A stretch of 23,589 nucleotides of DNA, from positions 1-23,589 of IMG/VR virus record IMGVR_UViG_3300025120_000560. One strand, 5' to 3'. This stretch comes from a virus. How positions within the stretch are numbered: the first letter of the stretch is position 1; every line of letters starts with the position of its first letter. Under the pieces are notes generated by a model. That model was not told the origin of the DNA. It searched no databases and saw only the letters and a program-made list of their open reading frames with translations. Positions 1 through 7,468 of this stretch are shown here, piece after piece. A program made the position numbers and the translations under genes.

Positions 1-921
1 TTTAACAAAGGTATTCCCCTAGGCAAAGTATCAGTACTTGCCGGTGAGTCTGGTGCAGGAAAATCATACATTGCATCAGGCAACATTATTAAAAACGCAC
101 AGGATCAAGGTATATTTGTAATATTAGTTGATTCTGAGAATGCACTAGACGAGGCTTGGCTACAAGCACTTGGTGTTGACACTGACGAAAAAAAATTATT
201 AAAATTAAGTTTGTCAATGGTCGATGACGTTGCAAAAACTGTATCAGAGTTTATGAAAGAATACAGAACAGAACATGCAGAAAACAGAGACAATGCTCCA
301 AAAGTTTTATTTGTAGTTGACTCGTTAGGTATGTTGCTTACTCCAACAGATGTAGATCAGTTTAACAAAGGTGAGATGAAAGGTGACTTGGGTCGTAAGC
401 CTAAGGCCTTGACAGCACTTGTAAGAAACTGTGTTAATATGTTTGGTTCATGGAACGTAGGCTTAATGGCTACTAATCACACATATGCATCGCAAGATAT
501 GTTTGATCCAGACGACAAGATATCAGGAGGACAAGGATTTATATATGCATCTAGTATTGTTGTTGCAATGAAGAAACTTAAATTAAAAGAAGATGAAGCA
601 GGAAACAAAGTTACAGATGTACGAGGTATTAGAGCGGCTTGTAAAGTAATGAAAACAAGGTACGCTAAACCTTTTGAAAGTGTACAAGTTAAGATTCCAT
701 ACGAAACTGGAATGAATCCTTATTCAGGATTGCTTGATTTATTTGAGAAAAAAGGCGTAATAAAGCAACAAGGTAACAGATTAAAGTATGTCGATTCTAA
801 AGGTGTTGAAACCATAGAGTTCCGAAAAAACTGGACCGGTGATAAATTAACAAAAGTCATGAATGACTTTGCTAATATAACTGACCAGGAGACAGCAGAA
901 GATGGAACAGACAATGGATAG
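1..921 (+). CDS. uvsX: UvsX RecA-like recombinase (5' end outside window)
   Basis: The reading frame is open from base 1 to a TAG at 919-921, giving 306 residues of a protein that begins upstream. A Walker A P-loop (GESGAGKS, residues 15-22 of the fragment) is followed by a strand ending VDSENALDE, as in RecA/UvsX, and by a Walker B-like strand VLFVVDSLGML. T4 UvsX has about 390 residues, so roughly 80 N-terminal residues are missing. The family forms ATP-dependent filaments on single-stranded DNA and catalyses strand exchange in recombination-dependent phage replication. The uvsY-like mediator lies two genes downstream, as expected for a T4-type recombination block. An internal ATG at 211 would drop the P-loop and is not the start. 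The call is secure; only the 5' end is unknown. Confidence 0.93.
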   Translation, partial: FNKGIPLGKVSVLAGESGAGKSYIASGNIIKNAQDQGIFVILVDSENALDEAWLQALGVDTDEKKLLKLSLSMVDDVAKTVSEFMKEYRTEHAENRDNAPKVLFVVDSLGMLLTPTDVDQFNKGEMKGDLGRKPKALTALVRNCVNMFGSWNVGLMATNHTYASQDMFDPDDKISGGQGFIYASSIVVAMKKLKLKEDEAGNKVTDVRGIRAACKVMKTRYAKPFESVQVKIPYETGMNPYSGLLDLFEKKGVIKQQGNRLKYVDSKGVETIEFRKNWTGDKLTKVMNDFANITDQETAEDGTDNG

Positions 922-1150
922 TGCTCAAATAGAAGAAATTTGGACAACAGTAACACACTACATTCCGGAGCGGCAAAAACTAGATTGTGCAGTAGATTTT
1001 GTTAAAACACTTGTAGACCAAGGTGTTGATATGAGAACACTAAAGGCCGCACAAGAATATGATGAAAAACTAACAGAAGCAATCACAATAGTTTTACAAG
1101 ATGCCGACGATGATGAATTTGTAGATACTGAATTTTATGAGGATAGATGA
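902..1150 (+). CDS. Small acidic protein between uvsX and uvsY
   Basis: This is an 82-residue protein with a strongly acidic tail (DADDDEFVDTEFYEDR). It overlaps the end of uvsX by 20 bp, and a Shine-Dalgarno-like AGGAGA at about 887-892 supports the ATG at 902. Its stop overlaps the start of the uvsY-like gene by 4 bp, so the three genes are probably translated from one message. I remember similar short acidic proteins beside recombination genes in marine T4-like phages, but no domain is recognisable. An accessory role in the UvsX/UvsY recombination step is possible from position alone and is an inference. Confidence 0.75.
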   Translation: MEQTMDSAQIEEIWTTVTHYIPERQKLDCAVDFVKTLVDQGVDMRTLKAAQEYDEKLTEAITIVLQDADDDEFVDTEFYEDR

Positions 1151-1605
1151 GTTGGTACCTTACTATAAGTAGAGACATTTCAAAAATACCAGAGTGTATC
1201 TTACACTACAATAAAGAATACGAAACAGCACGTAAAGAATGCGGCATATGGGGTAATTTAGAAAAATCCTCAGCGGCACTTCCAGGAATTGTTGAACATA
1301 GATTTCAACAACTTCAAGAAATAGAAGCAATACTTGAATATCTTAACATAGAAAAAAGAAAATTAAGATCAACGCATTTTAAAAAATATTTAGAAAATTA
1401 TCAAAGAGCACTATCAAGTCGAGATGTTGAAAAATATGTAGATGGTGAAGCGGATGTGGTAGACTTTGATAAAATTGTAAATGAATTTGCTTTACTTAGA
1501 AACCGTTGGTTGGGCATAACCAAAGGACTTGATCAAAAACAATGGCAAATAACCAATATTGTGAAACTTAGAGTAGCAGGAATGGAAGATGCCACGATCA
1601 AATAG
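1147..1605 (+). CDS. uvsY: UvsY-like recombination mediator
   Basis: This 152-residue, mostly helical, lysine- and glutamate-rich protein is close in size to T4 UvsY (137 aa). Family knowledge: UvsY helps load UvsX on single-stranded DNA covered by gp32. The call rests on length, helical composition, the pattern with central KRKLRSTHFKKYLENYQRAL and C-terminal residues LLRNRWLGI, and its place immediately after uvsX and the small acidic gene. A GAGG at about 1139-1142 sits just before the ATG. Its 3' end overlaps the next gene by 17 bp. No catalytic motif exists in this family, so the identification is weaker than for uvsX or uvsW. Confidence 0.72.
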   Translation: MSWYLTISRDISKIPECILHYNKEYETARKECGIWGNLEKSSAALPGIVEHRFQQLQEIEAILEYLNIEKRKLRSTHFKKYLENYQRALSSRDVEKYVDGEADVVDFDKIVNEFALLRNRWLGITKGLDQKQWQITNIVKLRVAGMEDATIK

Positions 1606-2206
1606 AATAATCTTAACAGACGTAGACGGTGTATTACTAGAATGGGAAAACCATTTTACTCAATGGATGTTGAAAAGAAGTCATTTTGTGAGACGCAAAA
1701 GAAGACAGACATATAGGTTGTTAAAAAATAAACAGTCAGAATACGCCATGGAGAAACGGTTTGGTGTTTCTAAGACAACAATAGAAAAAGAAATAAGAGA
1801 ATTCAATAGAAGTGCATGGATGGGTACTCAACCGCCATTGCCAGAAGCAGTTAAGTTTGTAAAATTACTACACGCAGAAGGATGGACTTTTATTCCTATT
1901 ACATCACAAACTTCAGATGTACCTGCACAGTTATTAAGGAAAACACTGCTGTCTGATCTTTTTGGTGAACACGTTTTTCAAAACTACTTTATTTTAGAAA
2001 CCGGCGATGACAAATTCTCAGTCTTAGAAGAATTTAAAAATACTGGTTTATATTGGGTTGAAGACAAGTGGGAAAATGCTATGACTGGATACAAATTAGG
2101 CTTAAAACCTCTGTTAATTAATCATGGCTACAATCAACATCACTCACATCCTAAAATCAAGAGAGTAAATAATTGGAAACAAATTCACAAGATAGTTTCA
2201 AATTAA
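1589..2206 (+). CDS. HAD-superfamily phosphatase-like protein
   Basis: This 205-residue protein opens with the HAD motif I, LTDVDGVLL (residues 9-17), in which D11 would be the phospho-accepting aspartate and D13 the acid/base. A motif II-like PITSQTSD follows in the middle and a motif IV-like VEDKWENA near the end supplies the late acidic residue. A basic stretch between motif I and motif II (KRSHFVRRKRRQTYR) may be a cap or binding segment. It starts inside the uvsY-like gene and its stop abuts the next ATG. With the kinase and nucleotidyltransferase that follow it could take part in making an activated precursor, which is an inference. It begins the accessory island. Confidence 0.8.
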   Translation: MPRSNRIILTDVDGVLLEWENHFTQWMLKRSHFVRRKRRQTYRLLKNKQSEYAMEKRFGVSKTTIEKEIREFNRSAWMGTQPPLPEAVKFVKLLHAEGWTFIPITSQTSDVPAQLLRKTLLSDLFGEHVFQNYFILETGDDKFSVLEEFKNTGLYWVEDKWENAMTGYKLGLKPLLINHGYNQHHSHPKIKRVNNWKQIHKIVSN

Positions 2207-2650
2207 ATGCAAGTACACAGCGATAAACCAAAATTAAAAATATTAATTTGTGGCCTGCCGGGATCAGGAAAAACTACACTCGCAGAGAGACTAGTGCCAA
2301 TGCTTAACGCAGTATGGCTTAATGCAGACGAAGTAAGAAAAAATGCAGATGATTGGGATTTTTCTCCTGAAGGTCGAAATAGACAAGCCAACAGAATGAA
2401 ATCAATGGCTCAAGAAGCAATTAATAATAATAGAAATGTTATAGCAGACTTTGTGTGTCCAACTGAAAAAACAAGAGAAGACTTTAGTGCAGACTATACA
2501 ATTTGGATGGACACAATTAAAGAAGGAAGATTTGAGGATACTAACAAAATGTTTGTACCACCTAAACATTATGATTACAAAGTAACACACATGGACGCAG
2601 AGATGTGGGCGTTTTTAATTAAACAGGACATACATAAAAATGACAAATAA
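2207..2650 (+). CDS. P-loop kinase, adenylylsulfate-kinase-like
   Basis: This 147-residue protein has a clear Walker A motif, GLPGSGKTT (residues 16-24), followed by LNADEVR, the position where APS kinases (CysC) carry their substrate-binding Asp-x-x-Arg. Further APS-kinase-like features are SPEGRNRQ and the strand NVIADFVCPT. It is shorter than cellular CysC (about 200 aa). The family phosphorylates a small substrate such as adenylylsulfate at a hydroxyl using ATP, but many phage relatives have unknown substrates. It directly follows the HAD gene without spacer and overlaps the nucleotidyltransferase gene by 11 bp, so the three are probably one translation-coupled unit. Confidence 0.75.
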   Translation: MQVHSDKPKLKILICGLPGSGKTTLAERLVPMLNAVWLNADEVRKNADDWDFSPEGRNRQANRMKSMAQEAINNNRNVIADFVCPTEKTREDFSADYTIWMDTIKEGRFEDTNKMFVPPKHYDYKVTHMDAEMWAFLIKQDIHKNDK

Positions 2651-3011
2651 TTGGGACAATAGAAAACCAACAGCACAAATGTTAGGCAGATGGCAACCAT
2701 GGCACAATGGACATCAAAAACTTTTTGAAGAAATCCTAAAGAAAACAGGACAAGTTTTAATAATGGTGAGAGATGTACAAGGGGTTGGCGACAATCCTTT
2801 CGATTTTGAAACTATAAAAACTAACATAGAAAATGCCCTTAAAGAGTATGAAGGAAAATTCAAAATCATATTGGTACCAAACATAACTAATATATGTTAT
2901 GGTAGAGGAGTTGGATACAAAATAGAAGAGATAGTGTTAGACTCTGAAACACAAAAAATATCCGCTACAAAAATTAGAGAAAAAATGCGTAATGACGGAG
3001 ATTTAAAATGA
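2640..3011 (+). CDS. Cytidylyltransferase-like nucleotidyltransferase
   Basis: This 123-residue protein has the HxGH signature (HNGH, residues 22-25) after GRWQPW and an ISATKIR motif (107-113), the two hallmarks of the nucleotidyltransferase alpha/beta-phosphodiesterase group that includes NMN adenylyltransferase and glycerol-3-phosphate cytidylyltransferase. Such enzymes join a nucleotide to a phosphorylated substrate with release of pyrophosphate. The substrate cannot be read from the sequence. Position after a kinase and a HAD phosphatase, and before glycosyltransferases, suggests synthesis of an NDP- or CDP-activated building block; an NAD-related role is the alternative. The stop overlaps the next start by 4 bp. 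Confidence 0.8.
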   Translation: MTNNWDNRKPTAQMLGRWQPWHNGHQKLFEEILKKTGQVLIMVRDVQGVGDNPFDFETIKTNIENALKEYEGKFKIILVPNITNICYGRGVGYKIEEIVLDSETQKISATKIREKMRNDGDLK

Positions 3012-3682
3012 AAATATATGTAGGACACGACAGCCGAGAAGATATTGCGTATCAAGTTTGCGAACATTCAATAAAAAGACGAGATCCATCAGCAGAAGTT
3101 ATTCCACTAAAGCAAAGACAAATGCGAGAACAAGGTCTATACACTAGACCTGTTGACAAATTAGCATCTACAGAATTTACATTTACAAGATTTTTTATTC
3201 CATACATGAATGATTACAAAGGTTGGGCAGTATTTTGCGACTGTGACTTTGTTTGGCAGATTCCAAGCCATGAACTAGTAAAATTCTGTGATCCAAGCAA
3301 GGCAGTTGTTTGTGTTCAACATGATTATAAACCTAAAGAAGGAACCAAAATGGATGGACAGGTGCAAACAGTATATCCAAGAAAAAATTGGTCAAGTATG
3401 GTGCTATGGAACTGCGAACATCCAAAGAACAAAATATTAACTCCCGAACTCTTAAATGAAAAAGATGCAAAATTTTTACATAGATTTAGTTGGCTGGAAG
3501 ACAATGAAGTTGGTTCTTTACCGCATGAATACAATTGGTTAGTGGGTTGGTACAAACAACCAACAGACGGTAAACCTAAAATATTGCACTACACTGAAGG
3601 TGGTCCATGGTTTGACGGATACAGAGATTGTGAATATGCTGATGTGTGGAAAAAAGAATTAATAAATTTATTTTCATCATAA
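3008..3682 (+). CDS. GT-A-type glycosyltransferase (GT8-like)
   Basis: This 224-residue protein starts with a beta strand (MKIYVGHDSRE) typical of GT-A folds and carries a DxD-type metal/nucleotide-sugar motif, FCDCDFVW (D78 and D80). The C-terminal segment ILHYTEGGPWFDGY resembles the end of family 8-type transferases, where the His contacts the metal. It would transfer a sugar from a nucleotide donor to an unknown acceptor, probably in the host cytoplasm since no signal or membrane segment is visible. It overlaps the nucleotidyltransferase gene by 4 bp and the following oxygenase by one base (TAATG). Confidence 0.72.
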   Translation: MKIYVGHDSREDIAYQVCEHSIKRRDPSAEVIPLKQRQMREQGLYTRPVDKLASTEFTFTRFFIPYMNDYKGWAVFCDCDFVWQIPSHELVKFCDPSKAVVCVQHDYKPKEGTKMDGQVQTVYPRKNWSSMVLWNCEHPKNKILTPELLNEKDAKFLHRFSWLEDNEVGSLPHEYNWLVGWYKQPTDGKPKILHYTEGGPWFDGYRDCEYADVWKKELINLFSS

Positions 3683-4446
3683 TGATAACTGTACTAGATA
3701 ATTTTAATCCTGAAACTGATTACTTTCAAGAACCGTATCCTCATATTGTAATTAAGAACGCATTGCCAAAAGATTTTTATCAAACTTTAGCAAAAACTTT
3801 TCCAACACAAGAAATGAAACAAAAGTTGCCTTTGATTGAAGGGCACACGCACAGGTATCTTGCAAATGATGTTTTAAACAAAAAGACAATCACTGTATCA
3901 GAAGAGTGGCAAGATTTTTTTAAAGCACACACAAGTCAAAAATATTACGATAAAGTTTTAAACTTATTCAAAAATGATATAACATATGGAGAACAAGTTT
4001 TTAATAAAAAAGTAATGGTTAGAGGCGTAGATGAAAAAAATGGTGACATGGTTACTGACACACAATTTGTTGTTCATAATCCAATAAAAGTTGGTACAAC
4101 ACGAACCACACACATCGACAATCCACAGGAACTTTATGCAGGACTACTTTATTTTCGACAGGACACAGATACAAGTACCGGTGGAGACTTTGAAATTTTT
4201 GACACCAAACTTGTAAAAGGAGTTGATAAACAAAAAGGACGAGAAATATCTCAAGATACAGAAAAAAAATTAATAAGAACAGTAAAATATAAACCAAACA
4301 CTTTTGTTATGTTTCTTAATACAGGAAAAAGCGTTCACGGAGTTACTCCAAGAGAAAACGCAACAGTTGAAAGATTAAGCATCAACATCATTGCAGAAAC
4401 AAGAAGCAAACAAAACTTATTATTCAAGTTATCAGATGTTGCATAA
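3682..4446 (+). CDS. 2OG-Fe(II) oxygenase (prolyl-hydroxylase-like)
   Basis: The start at 3682 (254 aa) is preferred over an upstream ATG at 3646 because TAATG couples it to the preceding stop. The double-stranded beta-helix signature is complete: H144-x-D146 in TTHIDNPQ, a distal H219 in KSVHGVTPR, and R231 placed to bind 2-oxoglutarate. The family uses iron, oxygen and 2-oxoglutarate to hydroxylate proteins or small molecules. Enzymes of this type are common in marine T4-like phages, usually without known substrate. Here the neighbours are glycosyltransferases, so a virion protein, glycan or precursor could be the target. The last bases overlap the next gene by 11 bp. Confidence 0.85.
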   Translation: MITVLDNFNPETDYFQEPYPHIVIKNALPKDFYQTLAKTFPTQEMKQKLPLIEGHTHRYLANDVLNKKTITVSEEWQDFFKAHTSQKYYDKVLNLFKNDITYGEQVFNKKVMVRGVDEKNGDMVTDTQFVVHNPIKVGTTRTTHIDNPQELYAGLLYFRQDTDTSTGGDFEIFDTKLVKGVDKQKGREISQDTEKKLIRTVKYKPNTFVMFLNTGKSVHGVTPRENATVERLSINIIAETRSKQNLLFKLSDVA

Positions 4447-4870
4447 AATTTCAGATGATAACATTAAGGAATCATACATTGTAATAAATGGACCTATTGA
4501 AAATAAACTTTATGACCATCTTTATGAACAATTCTATAACGAGCATCACGAAGTGTGGCAAAAACTTAGACAAACTTATAATATAGAAACACTAAATTTA
4601 GAACAACTCGAACCCAACGCACACAGAAACAAAGATGAATATGTTGGCTATTGGTTTTTCAAACAGAGAACTGACAACAGATCAATACACATCAAAATTG
4701 GTGAGAAAAATTTACCTTATAGACCAAACACTATTGTTATCATGAATTCAAAAGATAGTTTTGAGTTAATAAACACCCAGGGAGATAAGCCTGAAATGTT
4801 GGTTTGTTTTGTATATTTTAATGAAACTGATCAAAAAAAAATTAAAGAACTTTTATCTCTTTCAAAATAG
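4436..4870 (+). CDS. Degenerate 2OG-oxygenase-like protein
   Basis: The start ATG at 4436 (144 aa) fits the tight packing better than one at 4391, which would overlap the upstream gene by 56 bp. The C-terminal half resembles the second half of the upstream oxygenase: LPYRPNTIVIMNS parallels its VKYKPNTFVMFLN, and YVGYWFFKQRTD parallels its YAGLLYFRQDTD. At the corresponding places the H-x-D pair and the distal histidine seem to be missing, so iron binding is doubtful. It may be a non-catalytic beta-helix protein, a partner of the active oxygenase, or a decaying duplicate. The hand alignment is short, so the relation is an inference. The gene meets an opposing gene tail to tail with 29 bp of overlap. 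Confidence 0.6.
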   Translation: MLHKISDDNIKESYIVINGPIENKLYDHLYEQFYNEHHEVWQKLRQTYNIETLNLEQLEPNAHRNKDEYVGYWFFKQRTDNRSIHIKIGEKNLPYRPNTIVIMNSKDSFELINTQGDKPEMLVCFVYFNETDQKKIKELLSLSK

Positions 4871-5723
4871 AAACAGCAGTTCCATTGTTAAATTCTTCAG
4901 GAGTAAACTGCTGATATGCTAAAGAATTAAGCCAATTACTAGGATCAACATAATTTAAACTTTCTATTTTACTTAGATCTGTATCACAGATCGATTCTGC
5001 AAAACTACTTTGATGACACACAACAGGAACTCCTTCGCATAAACTTTCTACGGCACTAATACTACAACTAGTAACACATGCGTAAGCGTTTTCAAGTTGT
5101 TTCTCAATAGGAATAACTGCTTCGCTTGGCCCACTGGTTCCACGTCCTCGAGGTTTGTGTCTTATTATAATAGGTCTATCAGTATGTTGTTTTATTTCTT
5201 TTATGGTTTTATCCAACCAATCTTGTTCATTAATAAAATTGTTGATACCTGGACTACTAGGACAAACTAAAATATGATCTCCTTTGTTAGTTTTATCTTT
5301 CACTTGCACATTAAATTTTTGTAATCTTTTATTGTCAAGGCCATGAATATAGCCTACGTGTATTTTATTTTTGCATATTCTCCAATAATGATTGTTGGGT
5401 TTTAAATTAGTGTTGTCAAATCTACCAAAGTATGGCGTATCTGTAAACCACCAATTTTGACCTGCTTCATCTATCTGATGTATTCCAAAGTATGGCGTAT
5501 CTGTAAACCACCAATTTTGACCTGCTTCATCTATCTGATGTATTAGATTAGTATTATTGTTGACTAATCCCCAAAACATAGATTGTGTGTCGTCATTTAA
5601 AAAATAATTTAAGTTATTGTCTGCAAACTTTACGTCTTCGATCCAATGTGTTCGAACGCCATTAAAGACTTCCCAACATTTACTTTTTGGATTGTTAGAT
5701 GGTGCGTAGATTGTTAACATCAA
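4842..5723 (-). CDS. GT-B-like glycosyltransferase paralogue with 20-aa internal duplication
   Basis: The protein has 293 residues. Its C-terminal half carries the pattern shared with three other genes of the island: RPIIIRHKPRG, then YACVTSCSISAVESLCEGVPVVC, then an NGTAVSILKEI ending. This resembles GT-B capsule or teichoic-acid-type transferases (His/Lys-Pro loop, then a Ser-x-x-x-x-Glu nucleotide-sugar loop). Residues 61-80 are repeated exactly as 81-100 because of a 60-bp tandem duplication; without it the protein would be 273 aa. The duplicated block ends in WWFTDTPYFG, aligned with FYFMDHGYF of the 7459 paralogue, so a conserved N-domain motif exists twice. It overlaps the upstream SGNH gene by 29 bp and is probably translated from the same message. 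Confidence 0.72.
   Translation of the reverse strand: MMLTIYAPSNNPKSKCWEVFNGVRTHWIEDVKFADNNLNYFLNDDTQSMFWGLVNNNTNLIHQIDEAGQNWWFTDTPYFGIHQIDEAGQNWWFTDTPYFGRFDNTNLKPNNHYWRICKNKIHVGYIHGLDNKRLQKFNVQVKDKTNKGDHILVCPSSPGINNFINEQDWLDKTIKEIKQHTDRPIIIRHKPRGRGTSGPSEAVIPIEKQLENAYACVTSCSISAVESLCEGVPVVCHQSSFAESICDTDLSKIESLNYVDPSNWLNSLAYQQFTPEEFNNGTAVSILKEIKVL
5425..5544. repeat. Perfect 60-bp tandem duplication (2 copies)
   Basis: Copies at 5425-5484 and 5485-5544 are identical over all 60 bases. The first and last bases outside the copies do not continue the match, so the unit is exactly 60 bp. It lies inside the minus-strand transferase gene and adds 20 residues in frame. Confidence 0.98.
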
Positions 5724-6360
5724 TATACTCCTTTAACATATTTGCCCATTGCACATGACCTTCAGTGCTTGGGTGTGGATCATTTGGACTTACAATTAAT
5801 TTTTTATCTAAAACATATTCATAATGACTTGTAGTAGGATTAAAAAATCTTTTCATGTCTAATGCTTCTCTGATTGCTTTGCTATCTCTACAAGGAGCCT
5901 CCAATGTATTTGGTAAGGCATTGTACATAACATATGGAATACTTTTTCTAGCAAAATAATTTTGTAAGTCAAACACATGATCTAAAAAATTAATCGTTGC
6001 ATTGGTCTCAATATCCCAACCTCGTTGTTCTTGAATAAAACTAACATTGTCCAAGGTCTTCCAGGTTCTCCAAGTGAGGTCAGTGCCTTCAATTCTTCCT
6101 GCTTTCCAACCATCATTAGTGACATAGTCGTTTCTATGCTGACTGCTCCAGCCAATAACTGCAAATGTATTAGCAGAACCGTTTTGTTCAAACCAAACTT
6201 TTGTGCTAAAACTAATTCTACCATTACCTCTGCCACCCATTGCTATATTGGTAATGTCTGCACTGTAATGTTTGGCCAATTCTAATGATGCAAAAGTTTC
6301 TACACCATCTTTTGGTCTTGGTGTTAAAAAACTACATCCATTGGAAAAAAGTTTGTTCAT
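5695..6360 (-). CDS. SGNH/GDSL-type hydrolase-like protein
   Basis: This 221-residue protein has the block order of SGNH hydrolases: FSNGCSF near the N-terminus with S10 as probable nucleophile (block I), AMGGRGNGR supplying Gly and Asn (block II), an FAVIGWSSQHRN segment (block III), and NDPHPSTEGH with D194 and H196 as the Asp-x-His pair (block V). Family members cleave acyl or acetyl esters from lipids, sugars or cell-wall polymers. Amid transferases a role in acetylation or deacetylation of a glycan is plausible but inferred. No signal peptide is visible. It starts the two-gene minus-strand unit and is divergent from the GT61-like gene with a 34-bp gap. Confidence 0.75.
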   Translation of the reverse strand: MNKLFSNGCSFLTPRPKDGVETFASLELAKHYSADITNIAMGGRGNGRISFSTKVWFEQNGSANTFAVIGWSSQHRNDYVTNDGWKAGRIEGTDLTWRTWKTLDNVSFIQEQRGWDIETNATINFLDHVFDLQNYFARKSIPYVMYNALPNTLEAPCRDSKAIREALDMKRFFNPTTSHYEYVLDKKLIVSPNDPHPSTEGHVQWANMLKEYIDVNNLRTI

Positions 6361-6381
6361 ACGTGTATTTTATAGTATAAT
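6353..6381 (+). promoter_or_regulatory. Possible sigma70-type promoter in divergent gap
   Basis: A perfect -10 hexamer TATAAT (6376-6381) lies 17 bp downstream of TTGTTC (6353-6358), which matches only the first three bases of the -35 consensus. It would drive the GT61-like gene at 6395 with a very short leader. AT richness makes chance TATAAT common, so confidence is low. Confidence 0.35.
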
Positions 6382-6394
6382 TATTACAAATACA

Positions 6395-7468
6395 ATGATA
6401 GTACAACCAATTTCTGACATATCTTATTTTATTGAAAAGTTTGGTCATATAGACCTTCCTTTTGCATTTAAGGTAAAATGGCACCCAAAGCAAAGTCAGG
6501 ATCAATTCGAAACTGCTATCACCTTTGTTGCAAAATTTAACGACTGCACAGTTAATAGTAACCCTCCATTGCTTATTACCAACGACAACTTAATGGTTAC
6601 TGATCATGTTTGGCCCTTGCTTTGGCAAGCAAAAAATAAGCCAAAAAAAACGCACAAGTTATGGAACAATTGGGGTAAAAAAATTGATATAAACTTACCT
6701 AAACCAAAGAAAAATTATGGTGCTGAAAATACATATGTATGGATGCCAATAGATAAGGAGTCAAGTAACAATCCATGGCACGTATGGATAGACGTAATTT
6801 CAAAATTAAGATTGGTAGCAAATCTTAAACAAAAACATATGTTTGATTACATTTATGTTTTTCCTTGCATGTCAACTTATCTTAAAAAAGTATTAAAAGA
6901 AATTTTCCCCCACATGCAATATTTTGTTATGGAAAAAAATTCAACATTAAAATTTAGGCATCTCATTGTGCCAAGTATGAGTAACAGAGATGACGGGGTG
7001 ACTAATCCTAGAATAATAGAATGGCTAAGAACATTTGGTCCAGCAAAAAGCAATCCGGATAAAAAAATTTTTATTACCCGTAAAGACGCAAAAACAAGAC
7101 AACTAGTCAATCAAGAAGAATTACTTTTGGCATTGGCAGGATTTAAACCTGTTGAACTTTCACAATATACTGTACAGGAACAAATGAAAATTTTTGATAC
7201 AGCCACACATGTAGTTGCAACACATGGTGCAGGCTTGGTAAATTTATTATGGTGTCAGCATGGCACAAAAGTAATTGAAATAAATCATATTGAGCAAGTT
7301 GACAAAAAAGTTTATCCTGTATTAAGTCATAACTGTGGTTTAATACACAAAGTTTTATTTGGAGACAAAATTAAACTTAATCATAAAGATAAGCCTAAAG
7401 GAGTAAAACGACTTAACGATATGGCCAACATTAAAATTAATGTTCAAGAGGTTATTAAATGTCTATAG
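6395..7468 (+). CDS. GT61-family (DUF563-like) glycosyltransferase
   Basis: The ATG at 6395 (357 aa) is chosen because the longer frame from 6272 would run back into the opposing SGNH gene. The C-terminal third carries the GT61 signature: KIFITRKDAKTR, a helix with EQMKIFDTATHVV, then ATHGAGLVNLLWCQHGTKVIEI. In this family the His-Gly-Ala-Gly loop and the following Glu lie at the donor site; members add xylose, GlcNAc or other sugars. The N-terminal half is variable and probably binds the acceptor. The stop overlaps the next paralogous transferase start by 10 bp, giving a rightward run of transferase and methyltransferase genes up to about 13100. Confidence 0.82.
   Translation: MIVQPISDISYFIEKFGHIDLPFAFKVKWHPKQSQDQFETAITFVAKFNDCTVNSNPPLLITNDNLMVTDHVWPLLWQAKNKPKKTHKLWNNWGKKIDINLPKPKKNYGAENTYVWMPIDKESSNNPWHVWIDVISKLRLVANLKQKHMFDYIYVFPCMSTYLKKVLKEIFPHMQYFVMEKNSTLKFRHLIVPSMSNRDDGVTNPRIIEWLRTFGPAKSNPDKKIFITRKDAKTRQLVNQEELLLALAGFKPVELSQYTVQEQMKIFDTATHVVATHGAGLVNLLWCQHGTKVIEINHIEQVDKKVYPVLSHNCGLIHKVLFGDKIKLNHKDKPKGVKRLNDMANIKINVQEVIKCL

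Noticed and set aside
6025-6285. 86-codon open frame on the plus strand
   Set aside because: It is antisense to the SGNH hydrolase-like gene, which has the full block pattern.
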